Assembly (NCBI GenBank): GCA_030374765.1
Contig: JARGXX010000022.1
Location: forward strand, 248,001-312,000
Direction of reading: 5' to 3'
From: Agarophyton chilense
Taxonomy: Eukaryota; Rhodophyta; Florideophyceae; Gracilariales; Gracilariaceae
Length of the DNA stretch: 64,000 nt
In this document: positions 9,887 through 21,629 of the stretch, piece after piece
Position numbering within the stretch: the first letter of the stretch is position 1
How the letters are laid out: each line of letters starts with the position of its first letter
Program-made: the position numbers and the translations under genes
The notes under the pieces: model-generated
Seen by the model: the letters and a program-made list of their open reading frames with translations, nothing else
What the model was told of the DNA's origin: nothing
Database searches by the model: none

Positions 9887-12511
9887 ATGGATTCGTTCAG
9901 TGGGGTGAAAATCGAAAAGCTGGTTGAGGATAACTTCCACGTATGGAAGCAGAAGATTGAGCTGCTGCTTGCACTCAAGGACCTCGACGGCCACCTCGAC
10001 TCTGTTAGACCCACTGACGAAGATGAGCTGTCGACTTGGAAAAAGAAAGATGCCAAGGCCAGAGCTATTATTGGTCTCACACTCAGTGATGAGCATTTAG
10101 ATCATGTGCGGGACGCCGACAACGCTGCCGATATGTGGAAAGCCATTTGCGATGTGTTCCAACGCAAGACTCTGCTCAACAAAATCAACGCCCGACGGTC
10201 CTTCTACTCTGCCAAGATGCGTGATGATGAGAAAATTCTACAGTTCATCAACCGTGTACGTCATCTGGCATCGGACCTGAAGTGTATGGACGTTTTTGTT
10301 GAGGAGGAGGACATCGCTATGGCCATCCTATGCGGACTTCCGGAAAGATTCGAGCACCTCATCGTGGAAATTGATACCACGATTGGCGATCGTCAACTCA
10401 CTCTAGAGTTTGTGAAGAGTCGTCTGCTGCAAGAAGAGCAGCGAATGAACGATCGTGCCAAGGAGGAGCCTGGTGGAAGTGAGGCAGCTTTGGTTGGCAG
10501 GCAGTCGCGATGGAAGAACATCGAGTGTCATTATTGTCATAAGAAGGGTCATATCCCGAGGAACTGTTTCAAGAAGCAACGTGATGGGGCTAACATGAAT
10601 CAGGTCGATGCTGCTCACCCAACTGTCAATACTGAGCTCAGTGATGAGCGAGGTACGGGAGGCAACGACTCTGACTTTGTATGTCTCATTGCTACTGGCT
10701 CTGATAAAGCCACGAACAGTAACTGGATTGTTGACTCTGGTGCTACTGCCCACATGACTTTTGACGAATCCATGTTCCAAACATATGATAGTAAGGTGTC
10801 TTCTGGCGTTAGCATCGGTAATGATTCCAAACTAGAGTCTGTTGGTCACGGTAGTGTGGAGCTTGATCTGATTGTGGAAGGGTCCAAACGAAAGTGCCAG
10901 CTGAAGCAAGTTGTTCATGTACCGAATTTAAGGTACCATTTGCTTTCTGTATCGGCGATTTGTGATGTGGGGTGCAAAGTAGTGTTTGAAAAAGAGAAGG
11001 TATGTGTATACAAGGGGTCAAAAGTGGTTGCCTTGGGGCGCCGCGTCAAAGGCCTATACTACCTTTGCACTGCTGCACACCAGTGTACAGATGTAAACAG
11101 CGCACTTGTGTCGGACTTGTCACTATGGCATGCTCGAATGGCTCATGTGAATGTGGATGGTATCAAGCATATGGCTCGAAACAAGGTTGTGTCAGGGCTC
11201 AATGTAGACGTTGCGCAGGATTCAGATGTGTGTGGCTCATGTGTAGTAGGAAAAGCAACCCGTGCTCCGACTCCCAAGCAAGGGGGGGAACGAGCAAAAC
11301 ACGTACTGGAACTTGTTCACTCCGATGTGTCAGGTCCAGTAAGTGTGAAATCCTTGGGAGGCTCGCACTACTTCGTCACATTCATCGATGATCACAGTCG
11401 TTTCTGCTTCTTCTACAGGCTCAAAACTAAGGATGAGGTGTTCCAGATGTTCCTAAGGTGGCTCAAGTTTGTTCAAAACCAAACTGGCAGACAAGTGAAA
11501 ACCATCACCGCACGTAAGAGTGTGCTCAAAGCATTGCGCACTGACAACGGTGGTGAATATCTGTCACATCGTTTTACCAAAGAACTTGAACGTCACGGTA
11601 TTGAGCATCAGCGAACTGTGCCTTACAATCCTCAGCAGAATGGACTTGCCGAACGGTTCAACCGCACACTCATGGACTTGGTCAGATCGATGTTATGTCA
11701 CAAGAAATTGCCAAAGCACTTTTGGGCTGAGGCACTGAATGTTGCAGTGTATGTGCGCAACCGTGTGATTTGCAAAGCTCTTCCAAGTAGTGTGACACCT
11801 TATGAACGTTGGCACGGTCAGAAGCCTGATGTGAGCAACCTGCGTGTGTTTGGGAGCCGATGCTGGTACAAGGTTGTGGATCATAAGCTGAAGAAGCTAG
11901 AGGAGCGTGGTGTGGAAGCTATCTTTATTGGGTACACCCCAGGGTCTCACGGATACAAGTTGTGGGACTCTGAAAAGAAAAAGGTGATTGTGTCAAGAGA
12001 TGTACGGTTTGATGAGTTTTCGGGCTCAGACAACCAGTTTAGCTATGAGGAAGAGGACTACGCAGACATTGACTTTAGTAATATGTCTAGTCCACATGAT
12101 ACCTCTACATCTGACACATCTAGTGGACCCAGCGATGATGACCCTTCTGCGCCTTTGCCTGACTCTGATGATGCTTCTGACAGCTCTGTTGATGATTCCG
12201 CAGCTGATACACCAGTTGAGCCTGTAGTGCATGAGACACAACCTGTTCGTAGGTCCACGCGTGAACGTAGGAAGCCGAGCTCATGGTGGCGTGCAACTGC
12301 TCTACTCACTGCCAGTGATGACACCCCGTCGTCATATGATGATGCTGTGTCACGTCCTGATTCCGAAGCATGGAAGAAGGCAATGAAGAGTGAGTACCAG
12401 TCACTAATTGAGCATGACACATGGGACTTAGTGCCAAGGCCAGCAGACAGCAACGTGATTTCGTCCAAGTGGGTGTATGTGCAGAAGTATGAAGCAGCAC
12501 CATCTGGTTAA
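9887..12511 (+). pseudogene. Copia-B polyprotein, 3'-truncated (gag, protease, integrase, start of RT)
   Basis: I place the start at the ATG of MDSFSGVKIEKL. The frame is open further upstream but offers no ATG there, only a GTG and a TTG-rich leader. Domains present are an N-terminal gag, the zinc knuckle CHYCHKKGHIPRNC, protease VDSGATAHM, integrase with HHCC (WHARMAH and CGSC) and the triad in HSDVSG, RTDNGGEY and NGLAERFNR. The frame stops at TAA in a GAA-to-TAA codon relative to B2, five bases before the A2 LTR. RT catalytic core and RNase H are lost. Confidence 0.9.
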
Positions 12512-12516
12512 CCAAC

Positions 12517-14065
12517 TGTTGAGGTTTGGTCGACTGTGCCCCCAAGCCCTTTGGAGTGTTGGAAATAGTGGAAAACAAAAAGTGGATTTAAGCATGGGCA
12601 CTTTTGGGCACCCTCCGCGGAAAAACGCATATGCGCCTCATCTCAATCTCAACGTGAAACGGCCATCTGATTGGCTACTGCAAATGCCCTCATGCAACGT
12701 GGTATGGACAAGTGGTCTGGTTCTAATGGGGCGTGTTGGGGCTTCGGCCCAAGTGGAGCGATTTGATTGGACGAGAGCGCTGAATGAGCACGGGCTATGC
12801 AGTTGGAGAGAATGTGCGAATGTGGGCTGGATACGGGGTTTGGCCGTAACAGCCGAATTTGGGCTGCGCGGGGTGGTTGGCACTGGCGCACCACTTTGGA
12901 TGATTTTTTGAGTTTTTATTTGATATGCTTCATGTTTGAAATTGTTTTGGCGCGCAACTCCTCGTCGCACAGTGACAAGGTGTGAGACGTGGGTGACCCG
13001 CCGACGGTCAGCACCGGCGGCGGAACTGCGTGCGAGGTAGATATAGTTTTCAATGACGGTCGCCAACGATCGAAGTAAATTGTCAAGGCTGACTACCTTC
13101 CTTTGTTTCTCTTCTTTTATTTTTCTCTTCTTCTCGTCTTTTCCCCCTCTTCTTCCTTTTCCTTTACATAACCTGCGCTCACGTTGTGAGGTTATGGGCC
13201 CAGAGCGTCGACTCTTCGCAGACGTCACGCTCTACTAACATTTATTTGGATTCAAGAAGATTTCCTACTGCGACAGGTGCGCGATCTACGACTAACGCTC
13301 ATCTGGATTCAAGAAGTTATTTTGTTTTACGACAGGCGTGTACCCTGCGGACTTCCTCCTTGGTGGCGAAAACATATCGCGTTTGTTAGTACCCCCTTGG
13401 CACGAGACCGGGAAGTCTGCCAAATCCTGCTCTCCGTCCGTAGAGTACGGAGGTCGATGAATTGGGCTTGGAAGTGTAGGAGCAACCGTCCTACACCGCA
13501 CGACCGCGCTACTTTCCCGCAAGAGGCTAGCTTGGGTCAACTGGGGGAAGTGTATCTTGACGACACCCCTCCTTGGGACGCCTCGTAGGGACTAAAAGCG
13601 CCGGACTCTGAAGTGCGCAGAGTTCGGTAGGTAATCAAAGCGTACCTCACCTGGAGAGAGTAACCGGGGTCCAGGGGATCATCCTTTAGGGTAGCGGAGG
13701 TAGTTTCTCCCGCCAGTGCGCCCGCCTACCTCGAGCAAGTCTCGGTAGGTTCAATCAAGAAGTTTCAACCCGAAGTCGAGAAGTTTGTCTGTTCCGGGTA
13801 CGCCTTCTGCCACTGCCCGTGAGTATACTCCAAGCGTGGGAGCACCCGAGCTCCGCTTGTGATCGCATACGAGACGCGTCTCGGTGAGCGTTGCAGGCTA
13901 CGTCAAAAGTCTCCGCTGTCGTCCTCGCTGTCGAACGTTTGAGTTGGGATACTCCGTTCGGGCAAGCTCGGCCACGAATTCATCACTACTCGTGGCCCTT
14001 TTTCTTAAACTTCCCAAGGCATTGAGTCCCTCACTCTGCTTCCCTCTACTAATTAATTTCGTTTG
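12517..14065 (+). mobile_element. Copia-A fragment A2 (5' LTR and leader)
   Basis: The 673-bp LTR at 12517-13189 is followed by the primer-binding site at 13190-13203 and nearly all of the leader, including the conserved block. It stops at 14065, within AATTTCGTTTG, about 45 bp before the gag start codon would appear, and another A LTR follows at once. The LTR is almost identical to the A1 5' LTR. Confidence 0.92.
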
Positions 14066-15006
14066 TGTTGAGGTTTGGTCGACTGTGCCCCCAAGCCCTT
14101 TGGAGTGTTGGAAATAGTGGAAAACAAAAAGTGGATTTAAGCATGGGCACTTTTGGGCACCCTCCGCGGAAAAACGCATATGCGCCTCATCTCAATCTCA
14201 ACGTGAAACGGCCATCTGATTGGCTACTGCAAATGCCCTCATGCAACGTGGTATGGACAAGTGGTCTGGTTCTAATGGGGCGTGTCGGGGCTTCGGCCCA
14301 AGTGGAGCGATTTGATTGGACGAGAGCGCTGAATGAGCACGGGCTATGCAGTTGGAGAGAATGTGCGAATGTGGGCTGGATACGGGGTTTGGCCGTAACA
14401 GCCGAATCTGGGCTGTGCGGGGTGGTTGGCACTGGCGCACCACTTTGGATGATTTTTTGAGTTTTTATTTGATATGCTTCATGTTTGAAATTGTTTTGGC
14501 GCGCAACTCCTCGTCGCACAGTGGCAAGGTGTGAGACGTGGGTGACCCGCCGACGGTCAGCACCGGCGGCGGAAGTGCGTGCGCGGTAGATATAGTTTTC
14601 AATGACGGTCGCCAACGATCGAAGTAAATTGTCAAGGCTGACTACCTTCCTTTGTTTCTCTTCTTTTATTTTTCTCTTCTTCTCGTCTTTTCCCCCTCTT
14701 CTTCCTTTTCCTTTACATAACCTGCGCTCACGTTGTGAGGTTATGGGCCCAGAGCGTCGACTCTTCGCAGACGTCACGCTCTACTAACATTTATTTGGAT
14801 TCAAGAAGATTCCCTACTGCGACAGGTGCGCGATCTACGACTAACGCTCATCTGGATTCAAGAAGTTATTTTGTTTTGCGACAGGCGTGTACCCTGCGGA
14901 CTTCCTCCTTGGTGGCGAAAACATATCGCGTTTGTTAGTACCCCCTTGGCACGAGACCGGGAAGTCTGCCAAATCCTGCTCTCCGTCCGTAGAGTACGGA
15001 GGTCGA
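14066..15006 (+). mobile_element. Copia-A fragment A3 (5' LTR and part of leader)
   Basis: The LTR spans 14066-14738 and the primer-binding site 14739-14752. The leader is cut at 15006, where the inverted B2 begins. No coding sequence remains on this side. The A sequence right of B2 resumes about 2.4 kb further along the element (see 21630), so the interval is missing. Confidence 0.92.
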
Positions 15007-15693
15007 TGATGGAAAGGGAAATGCTGAAGGAAAGGTTGAGGGATGAATGGAAAGTTCGCCAGCTCTGGCTTGGACTTACTTGGAGGCGCTCAAACTTTCA
15101 CTTATATACTACTTCAAAACGTCAGCTGTCTAGACTCCAACCCAAAGTAAACCCTAGACTACAAAGCAGGGACACTCAATACTACCAATCATATTCAAGC
15201 ATGACATTAACCCTAGTCAATGTTCATTGCAGCGCACAACAAGGCAATATACAGTGCACAGCCCATAGTTACACTGACGTGTGCACAAATTCAATATGCC
15301 AGCACACACTACTTGCAATCCGCCTCCATACACATTCACGTTCCAGCACAGTACACCAAGTCTCCTGTAATACACATGTCACGTCTCTTCTCCAAGTACA
15401 TTCGTTACACCTTGTGAGATGTGTTCATAGTACACCAGCTGGACATGTTGAACAGCGTGCACAGTAGTACAAGTAGACCACGTACACACGTGTACCACAG
15501 ACAAACCCAATAGTGCCATACCACTTGTACACACCACATTGCATGTGCTCGATTGCAGTAGCCAATCACAGCCCGAGGTCACGTTCAGATCCGACTGACA
15601 CGCATATGCGCTTTTCCAGGGGCACCCTCCAAAACAGCCCATGCTCCCCTGCACTTTTGGTTTTCAGTGACAGCACAGGGTCAACAGCCAACA
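15007..15693 (-). repeat. 3' LTR of B2
   Basis: It is a 687-bp LTR in reverse orientation. It contains the palindrome CGCATATGCG at 15601-15610 and the reverse of the TATATAAG box near 15100. Its inner edge meets the polypurine tract. Confidence 0.93.
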
Positions 15694-15713
15694 CTCCCCC
15701 TCTGTCACTGACT

Positions 15714-18700
15714 TCAAAGGTCTAGGTGTCGGACGCCACTGTCTTCACGGAACCTCTCGTGCTTCACACGGCAAAGTGGTTTGTTGAGCATATCGGCAGT
15801 CATGCAATCGGTAGGGCAGTAGAACAACACAATCGACTTGTCACGTAGAGCTTCTCGAGTAAAGTGAAAACGAATGTCGATATGCTTGGTACGCTTGTTG
15901 ACAACGCCATTTCGGGCAAGGTCAATGCACCCTTGATTGTCAACATATACAGGCGTTGGTTCAACAAGCAACTTTACCGAATCGTCCACTTCTACTCCAA
16001 TGACTATGCCGATGCCATTCCACAAACGCCTAAGCCAGATGGCCTCTTTGGAACCACTGCACAGACTCACATACTCAGCTTCAGCACTAGACAGTGCAAC
16101 CACTTCTTGCTGACGTGAACACCATGACACAGGACCTCCAGCCATCATGAACAAGTACCCACTGGTAGACTTGCGGTTTGCAACATCGCCTGCCCAGTCA
16201 GAGTCCACGTAGCCGTGAAGTGCCAAATCGGTGTTTAAGCCGTAGGTGAGACCAAATGTACAAGTACCGTTGAGATAGCGAAGCACACGTTTGACTGCCT
16301 TCCAGTGAATCTCTCCAGGTTTCTCAACATACTTGGCAAGTTTGGACACCGCGTATGAGATATCTGGACGAGTTCCTACAGACAAATACATGAGACAGCC
16401 AATTGCCTGACGGTACGGCACCTCCCTGAGTACATCCTGAATCGCAGACAGGTCCATGCCAACTTCCATTGGAGTGTCAACTGGTTTGGACTGGTGCATG
16501 CCAAAACGTTCCAAGACCTTTTGTGTGTACGCAGACTGAGTCAGATACAACTCTCGCTTAACTCTGTCACGGTGGATCTCGAATCCGAGTACCATGCGAG
16601 CTTGATAGAGGTCTTTCATGTGGAACCGAGACGACAGCTCTGCCTTTACACGATCCATTGTCTTCATGCTCGGACTTGCAATAAGCAAGTCATCAACGTA
16701 TAGAGCAATCAGAACAACAAATCCCAGTATCTTTCCGCTGTACACACACTCATCTGCGTCATTTGGCGTCAACTGCATCTCTTCAACAAGGAACGAGTAT
16801 ATCTTTGCATGCCACTGTCTGGGTGCCTGTCGTAGCCCATAGATGGCTTTCTTCAAACGACACACCAGATCCTCGTTACCTTGCTGCACAAAACCTGTTG
16901 GCTGCTCCATGTACACTGTCTCCTCAAGGTCACCGTTCAGAAAAGCTGTTTTCACATCCATCTGATGCAAATGAAAGCCTCGTACAGCAGTCACTGACAG
17001 AATCATCCTGATCGAGGTAAACTTAACAACAGGTGCATATGTTTCAGAAAAGTCAACACCCTCGATCTGCAGGAATCCTCTAGCAACCATACGAGCCTTG
17101 TACCTGATAGTTGGTTCACCAGATGGTGCTGCTTCATACTTCTGCACATACACCCACTTGGACGAAATCACGTTGCTGTCTGCTGGCCTTGGCACTAAGT
17201 CCCATGTGTCATGCTCAATTAGTGACTGGTACTCACTCTTCATTGCCTTCTTCCATGCTTCGGAATCAGGACGTGACACAGCATCATCATATGACGACGG
17301 GGTGTCATCACTGGCAGTGAGTAGAGCAGTTGCACGCCACCATGAGCTCGGCTTCCTACGTTCACGCGTGGACCTACGAACAGGTTGTGTCTCATGCACT
17401 ACAGGCTCAACTGATGTATCAGCTGCGGAATCATCAACAGAGCTGTCAGAAGCATCATCAGAGTCAGGCAAAGGCGCAGAAGGGTCATCATCGCTGGGTC
17501 CACCAGATGTGTCAGATGTAGAGGTATCATGTGAACTAGACATATTACTAAAGTCAATGTCTGCGTAGTCCTCTTCCTCATAGCTAAACTGGTGGTCTGA
17601 GCCCGAAAACTCATCAAACCGTACATCTCTTGACACAATCACCTTTTTCTTTTCAGAGTCCCACAACTTGTATCCGTGAGACCCTGGGGTGTACCCAATG
17701 AAGATAGCTTCCACACCACGCTCCTCTAGCTTCTTCAGCTTATGATCCACAACCTTGTACCAGCATCGGCTCCCAAACACACGCAGGTTGCTCACATCAG
17801 GCTTCTGACCATGCCACAGTTCATATGGTGTCACACTACTTGGAAGAGCTTTGCAAGTCACACGGTTGCGCACATACACTGCAACATTCAGTGCCTCAGC
17901 CCAAAAGTGCTTTGGCAATTTCTTGTGACATAACATCGATCTGACCAAGTCCATGAGTGTGCGGTTGAACCGTTCGGCAAGTCCATTCTGCTGAGGATTG
18001 TAAGGCACAGTTCGCTGATGCTCAATACCGTGACGTTCAAGTTCTTTGGTAAAACGATGTGACAGATATTCACCTCCGTTGTCAGTGCGCAATGCTTTGA
18101 GCACACTGTCACGTGCGGTGATGGTTTTCACTTGTCTGCCAGTTTGGTTTTGAACAAACTTGAGCCACCTTAGGAACATCTGGAACACCTCATCCTTAGT
18201 TTTGAGCATGTAGAAGAAGCAGAAACGACTGTGATCGTCGATGAATGTGACGAAGTAGTGCGAGCCTCCCAAGGATTTCACACTTACTGGACCTGACACA
18301 TCGGAGTGAACAAGTTCCAGTACGTGTTTTGCTCGTTCCCCCCCTTGCTTGGGAGTCGGAGCACGGGTTGCTTTTCCTACTACACATGAGCCACACACAT
18401 CTGAATCCTGCGCAATGTCTACATTGAGCCCTGACACAACCTTGTTTCGAGCCATATGCTTGATACCATCCACATTCACATAAGCCATTCGAGCATGCCA
18501 TAGTGACAAGTCCGACACAAGGGCGCTGTTTACATCTGTACACTGGTGTGCAGCAGTGGAAAGGTAGTATAGGCCTTTGACGCGGCGCCCCAAGGCAACC
18601 ACTTTTGACCCCTTGGATACACATACCTTCTCTTTTTCAAACACTACTTTGCACCCCACATCACAAATCGCCGATACAGAAAGCAAATGGTACCTTAAAT

Positions 18701-19739
18701 TCGGTACATGAACAACTTGCTTCAGCTGGCACTTTCGTTTGGACCCTTCCACAATCAGATCAAGCTCCACACTACCGTGACCAACAGACTCTAGTTTGGA
18801 ATCATTACCGATGCTAACGCCAGAAGACACCTTACTATCATATGTTTGGAACATGGATTCGTCAAAAGTCATGTGGGCAGTAGCACCAGAGTCAACAATC
18901 CAGTCACTGTTCGTGGCTTTATCAGAGCCAGTAGCAATGAGACATACAAAGTCAGAGTCGTTGCCACCCGTACCTCGCTCATCGCTGAGCTCAGTATTGA
19001 CAGTTGGGTGAGCAGCACCGACCTGATTCATGTTAGCCCCATCACGTTGCTTCTTGAAACAGTTCCTCTGGATATGACCCTTCTTATGACAATAATGACA
19101 CTCGATGTTCTTCCATCGCGACTGCCTGCCAACCAAAGCTGCCTCACTTCCACCAGGCTCCTCCTTGGCACGATCGTTCATTCGCTGCTCTTCTTGCAGC
19201 AGACGACTCTTCACAAACTCTAGAGTGAGTTGACGATCGCCAATCGTGGTATCAATTGCGACGATGAGGTGCTCGAATCTTTCCGGAAGTCCGCATAGGA
19301 TGGCCATAGCGATGTCCTCCTCCTCAACACCAACGTCCATACACTTCAGGTCCGATGCCAGATGACGAACACGGTTGATGAACTGTAGCATTTTCTCATC
19401 ATCACGCATCTTGGCAGAGTAGAAGGACCGTCGGGCGTTGATTTTGTTGAGCAGAGTCTTGCGTTGGAACACATCGCAAATGGCTTTCCACATATCGGCA
19501 GCGTTGTCGGCGTCCCGCACATGATCTAAATGCTCATCACTGAGTGTGAGACCAATAATAGCTCTGGCCTTGGCATCTTTCTTTTTCCAAGTCGACAGCT
19601 CATCTTCGTCAGTGGGTCTAACAGAGTGGAGGTGGCCGTCGAGGTCCTTGAGTGCAAGCAGCAGCTCAATCTTCTGCTTCCATACGTGGAAGTTATCCTC
19701 AACCAGCTTTTCGATTTTCACCCCACTGAACGAATCCAT
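15714..19739 (-). CDS. Copia-B Gag-Pol polyprotein, about 1341 aa
   Basis: The start is the ATG of MDSFSGVKIEKL at 19739; the upstream extension of the frame has no ATG. Domains in order are gag, zinc knuckle CHYCHKKGHIQRNC, protease VDSGATAHM, integrase (HHCC region, then HSDVSG, RTDNGGEY, NGLAERFNR), RT with ALYVDDLL, and RNase H with VDSDWAG and LSSAEAEY. It ends in RHLDL just before the polypurine tract. The frame is fully open. One residue stands out: the second histidine of the integrase zinc motif, His in B1 and B3, is Tyr here (codon 18480-18482). This may impair the integrase, so the element may be only partly functional. Confidence 0.94.
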   Translation of the reverse strand: MDSFSGVKIEKLVEDNFHVWKQKIELLLALKDLDGHLHSVRPTDEDELSTWKKKDAKARAIIGLTLSDEHLDHVRDADNAADMWKAICDVFQRKTLLNKINARRSFYSAKMRDDEKMLQFINRVRHLASDLKCMDVGVEEEDIAMAILCGLPERFEHLIVAIDTTIGDRQLTLEFVKSRLLQEEQRMNDRAKEEPGGSEAALVGRQSRWKNIECHYCHKKGHIQRNCFKKQRDGANMNQVGAAHPTVNTELSDERGTGGNDSDFVCLIATGSDKATNSDWIVDSGATAHMTFDESMFQTYDSKVSSGVSIGNDSKLESVGHGSVELDLIVEGSKRKCQLKQVVHVPNLRYHLLSVSAICDVGCKVVFEKEKVCVSKGSKVVALGRRVKGLYYLSTAAHQCTDVNSALVSDLSLWHARMAYVNVDGIKHMARNKVVSGLNVDIAQDSDVCGSCVVGKATRAPTPKQGGERAKHVLELVHSDVSGPVSVKSLGGSHYFVTFIDDHSRFCFFYMLKTKDEVFQMFLRWLKFVQNQTGRQVKTITARDSVLKALRTDNGGEYLSHRFTKELERHGIEHQRTVPYNPQQNGLAERFNRTLMDLVRSMLCHKKLPKHFWAEALNVAVYVRNRVTCKALPSSVTPYELWHGQKPDVSNLRVFGSRCWYKVVDHKLKKLEERGVEAIFIGYTPGSHGYKLWDSEKKKVIVSRDVRFDEFSGSDHQFSYEEEDYADIDFSNMSSSHDTSTSDTSGGPSDDDPSAPLPDSDDASDSSVDDSAADTSVEPVVHETQPVRRSTRERRKPSSWWRATALLTASDDTPSSYDDAVSRPDSEAWKKAMKSEYQSLIEHDTWDLVPRPADSNVISSKWVYVQKYEAAPSGEPTIRYKARMVARGFLQIEGVDFSETYAPVVKFTSIRMILSVTAVRGFHLHQMDVKTAFLNGDLEETVYMEQPTGFVQQGNEDLVCRLKKAIYGLRQAPRQWHAKIYSFLVEEMQLTPNDADECVYSGKILGFVVLIALYVDDLLIASPSMKTMDRVKAELSSRFHMKDLYQARMVLGFEIHRDRVKRELYLTQSAYTQKVLERFGMHQSKPVDTPMEVGMDLSAIQDVLREVPYRQAIGCLMYLSVGTRPDISYAVSKLAKYVEKPGEIHWKAVKRVLRYLNGTCTFGLTYGLNTDLALHGYVDSDWAGDVANRKSTSGYLFMMAGGPVSWCSRQQEVVALSSAEAEYVSLCSGSKEAIWLRRLWNGIGIVIGVEVDDSVKLLVEPTPVYVDNQGCIDLARNGVVNKRTKHIDIRFHFTREALRDKSIVLFYCPTDCMTADMLNKPLCRVKHERFREDSGVRHLDL

Positions 19740-20927
19740 GTTGTGCAAAGTGTCAAAAGAGGCCGAGAGAGATGGCTTGGCAGCAACAGACAAGTGAACA
19801 ACAACAACAGACAACAACAACAAAGTAAAAACAACAAACAACAAATAATTCTTCAAGATTGAACAGACAATAGTCTGCGGGCGCACTGGCAGGGCTTCCT
19901 ATACCCGCGTCCCTAAAGGTCGGACCCCTGGCCCCCAGAGCTCTTCTGGGTAGATAACGGTTTTCTGCAGTCTACCTCCTCCCACGTCAAAAGGAGAAGG
20001 CGCGTTGCTCCTTACGAGGCTTCCAGAGGATGGTTAATGACCGAAGATATGCCTTCACCAAGTTGACCCTCTCTGGCCTCTTTCAAGAACTAGCGCGACC
20101 TCGAAACCGAAGCTACTACAACCCCAAGATACGCTTCTAACGAGCAATCAATGAAGATCGCACGCGGCCTGATCCTGGAAAGGAGGTCAGCCTTCGAAAC
20201 GTCGCCTCCCCGCGTACTGCGGATCAAGAGCTCCTTATGGATGCTGTTCACAACAGTCCAAGTGCCCAACCACAAAGGTCGGGCTCACACACAAAGTCAA
20301 ACAACCAGCCAAATGCAGTGCGCCACGGCACCCCGTCCACAAATGCACCCGCAAAGTTCAACCAGATCTTTCGACCGTCACTGTTATCCGCCCTAAAAGG
20401 ACCAGTGGGGAACCCGCTTGACAGTACACCTGCTTTGGTTCAAGCCGCCAGGCTAACGTCCCCGAGTACAAGGAATCACCCAAAGTACCTCGGATCAACC
20501 GCTCGTCGCACAGGCAATGATGCAGACCAAACACACAAACACACACGAATGCTGAGCCAAGAACTCCAGGCACAGACTTCAACAAACACGGTCCTCAACC
20601 TCTCAGATCAGAACCCGCAAACACGACGCAGGGATCCACAAAACAACGAAGGAGAGGGAGACCAAACGAAACGGATAGCGATCGACAAACACCGGCAACA
20701 ACGAGCACCCAACCACAATCACGATAAAAACGTCCAACCACTACCACCACAACGCCCTCAGGGAGGAACACAAGACCGAAAGAAAAAACCAACACCAACC
20801 CACGATACGGTCACACACCCGACGAAACGGCTACTACGGCGGAAACGAAGAGAATAGAACAGCGAAACGGGTGAACGGCGGTGCGGGAGAGCGGCGAGAG
20901 ACGAACTAGACGGCAGAGGTCAGCGGG

Positions 20928-20942
20928 GCTGGGCCCATAACC
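20928..20942 (-). promoter_or_regulatory. Primer-binding site of B2
   Basis: On the minus strand it reads GGTTATGGGCCCAGC, directly downstream of the 5' LTR. It matches the anticodon arm of initiator tRNA-Met. Confidence 0.85.
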
Positions 20943-21629
20943 TGATGGAAAGGGAAAAGCTGAAGGAAAGGTTGAGGGAATGAAAAGGAAGTTCGCCAGC
21001 TCTGGCTTGGATTTACTTGGAGGCGCTCAAACTTTCACTTATATACTACTTCAAAACGTCAGCTGTCTAGACTCCAACTCAAAGTAAACCCTAGACTACA
21101 AAGCAGGGACACTCAATACTACCAATCATATTCAAGCATGACATTAACCCTAGTCAATGTTCATTGCAGCGCACAACAAGGCAATATACAGTGCACAGCC
21201 CATAATTACACTGACGTGTGCACAAATTCAATATGCCAGCACACACTACTTGCAATCCGCCTCCATACACATTCACGTTCCAGCACAGTACACCAAGTCT
21301 CCTGTAATACACATGACACGCTCTTCTCCAAGTACATTCGTTACACCTTGTGAGATGTGTTCATAGTACACCAGCTGGACATATTGAACAGCGTGCACAG
21401 TAGTACAAGTAGACCACGTACACACGTGTACCACAGACAAACCCAATAGTGCCATACCACTTGTACACACCACATTGCATGTGCACATTTGCAGTAGCCA
21501 ATCACAGCCCGAGTTCACGTTGAGATCCGACTGACACGCATATGCGCTTTTCCAGGGCCACCCTCCAAAACAGCCCATGCTCCCCTACACTTTTGTTTTT
21601 CAGTGACAGCACAGGGTCAACAGCCAACA
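20943..21629 (-). repeat. 5' LTR of B2
   Basis: It is a 687-bp LTR in reverse orientation whose outer end (AGCCAACA on the plus strand) joins copia-A integrase sequence at 21630. Confidence 0.93.

Larger units (their letters stand above)
7640..12516 (+). mobile_element. Ty1/copia retrotransposon B1, 3' part missing
   Basis: It has a 5' LTR with a partial duplication, a primer-binding site, a leader and a gag-pol frame that ends at the start of RT. At 12516 it is cut by the LTR of A2. It sits exactly in the A1 3' LTR, but the rest of that LTR is not found downstream. It is the inverted counterpart of B2 (15007-21629), with scattered differences. Confidence 0.9.
15007..21629 (-). mobile_element. 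Ty1/copia retrotransposon B2, full length 6623 bp
   Basis: Both LTRs are 687 bp (15007-15693 and 20943-21629) with ends TGTTGG and CCATCA in element orientation. They differ at about 15-20 positions by eye, so the insertion is not brand new. The polypurine tract AGAGGGGGAG (plus-strand 15694-15703) abuts the 3' LTR and the primer-binding site (20928-20942) abuts the 5' LTR. There is no matching target duplication: the flanks are GTCGA on the left and CATTC on the right. Confidence 0.95.

Noticed and set aside
15007-21629. Target duplication for B2 using the shared TGAT at the left edge
   Set aside because: The overlap is just LTR sequence that happens to match the A leader; the right flank has no matching bases.
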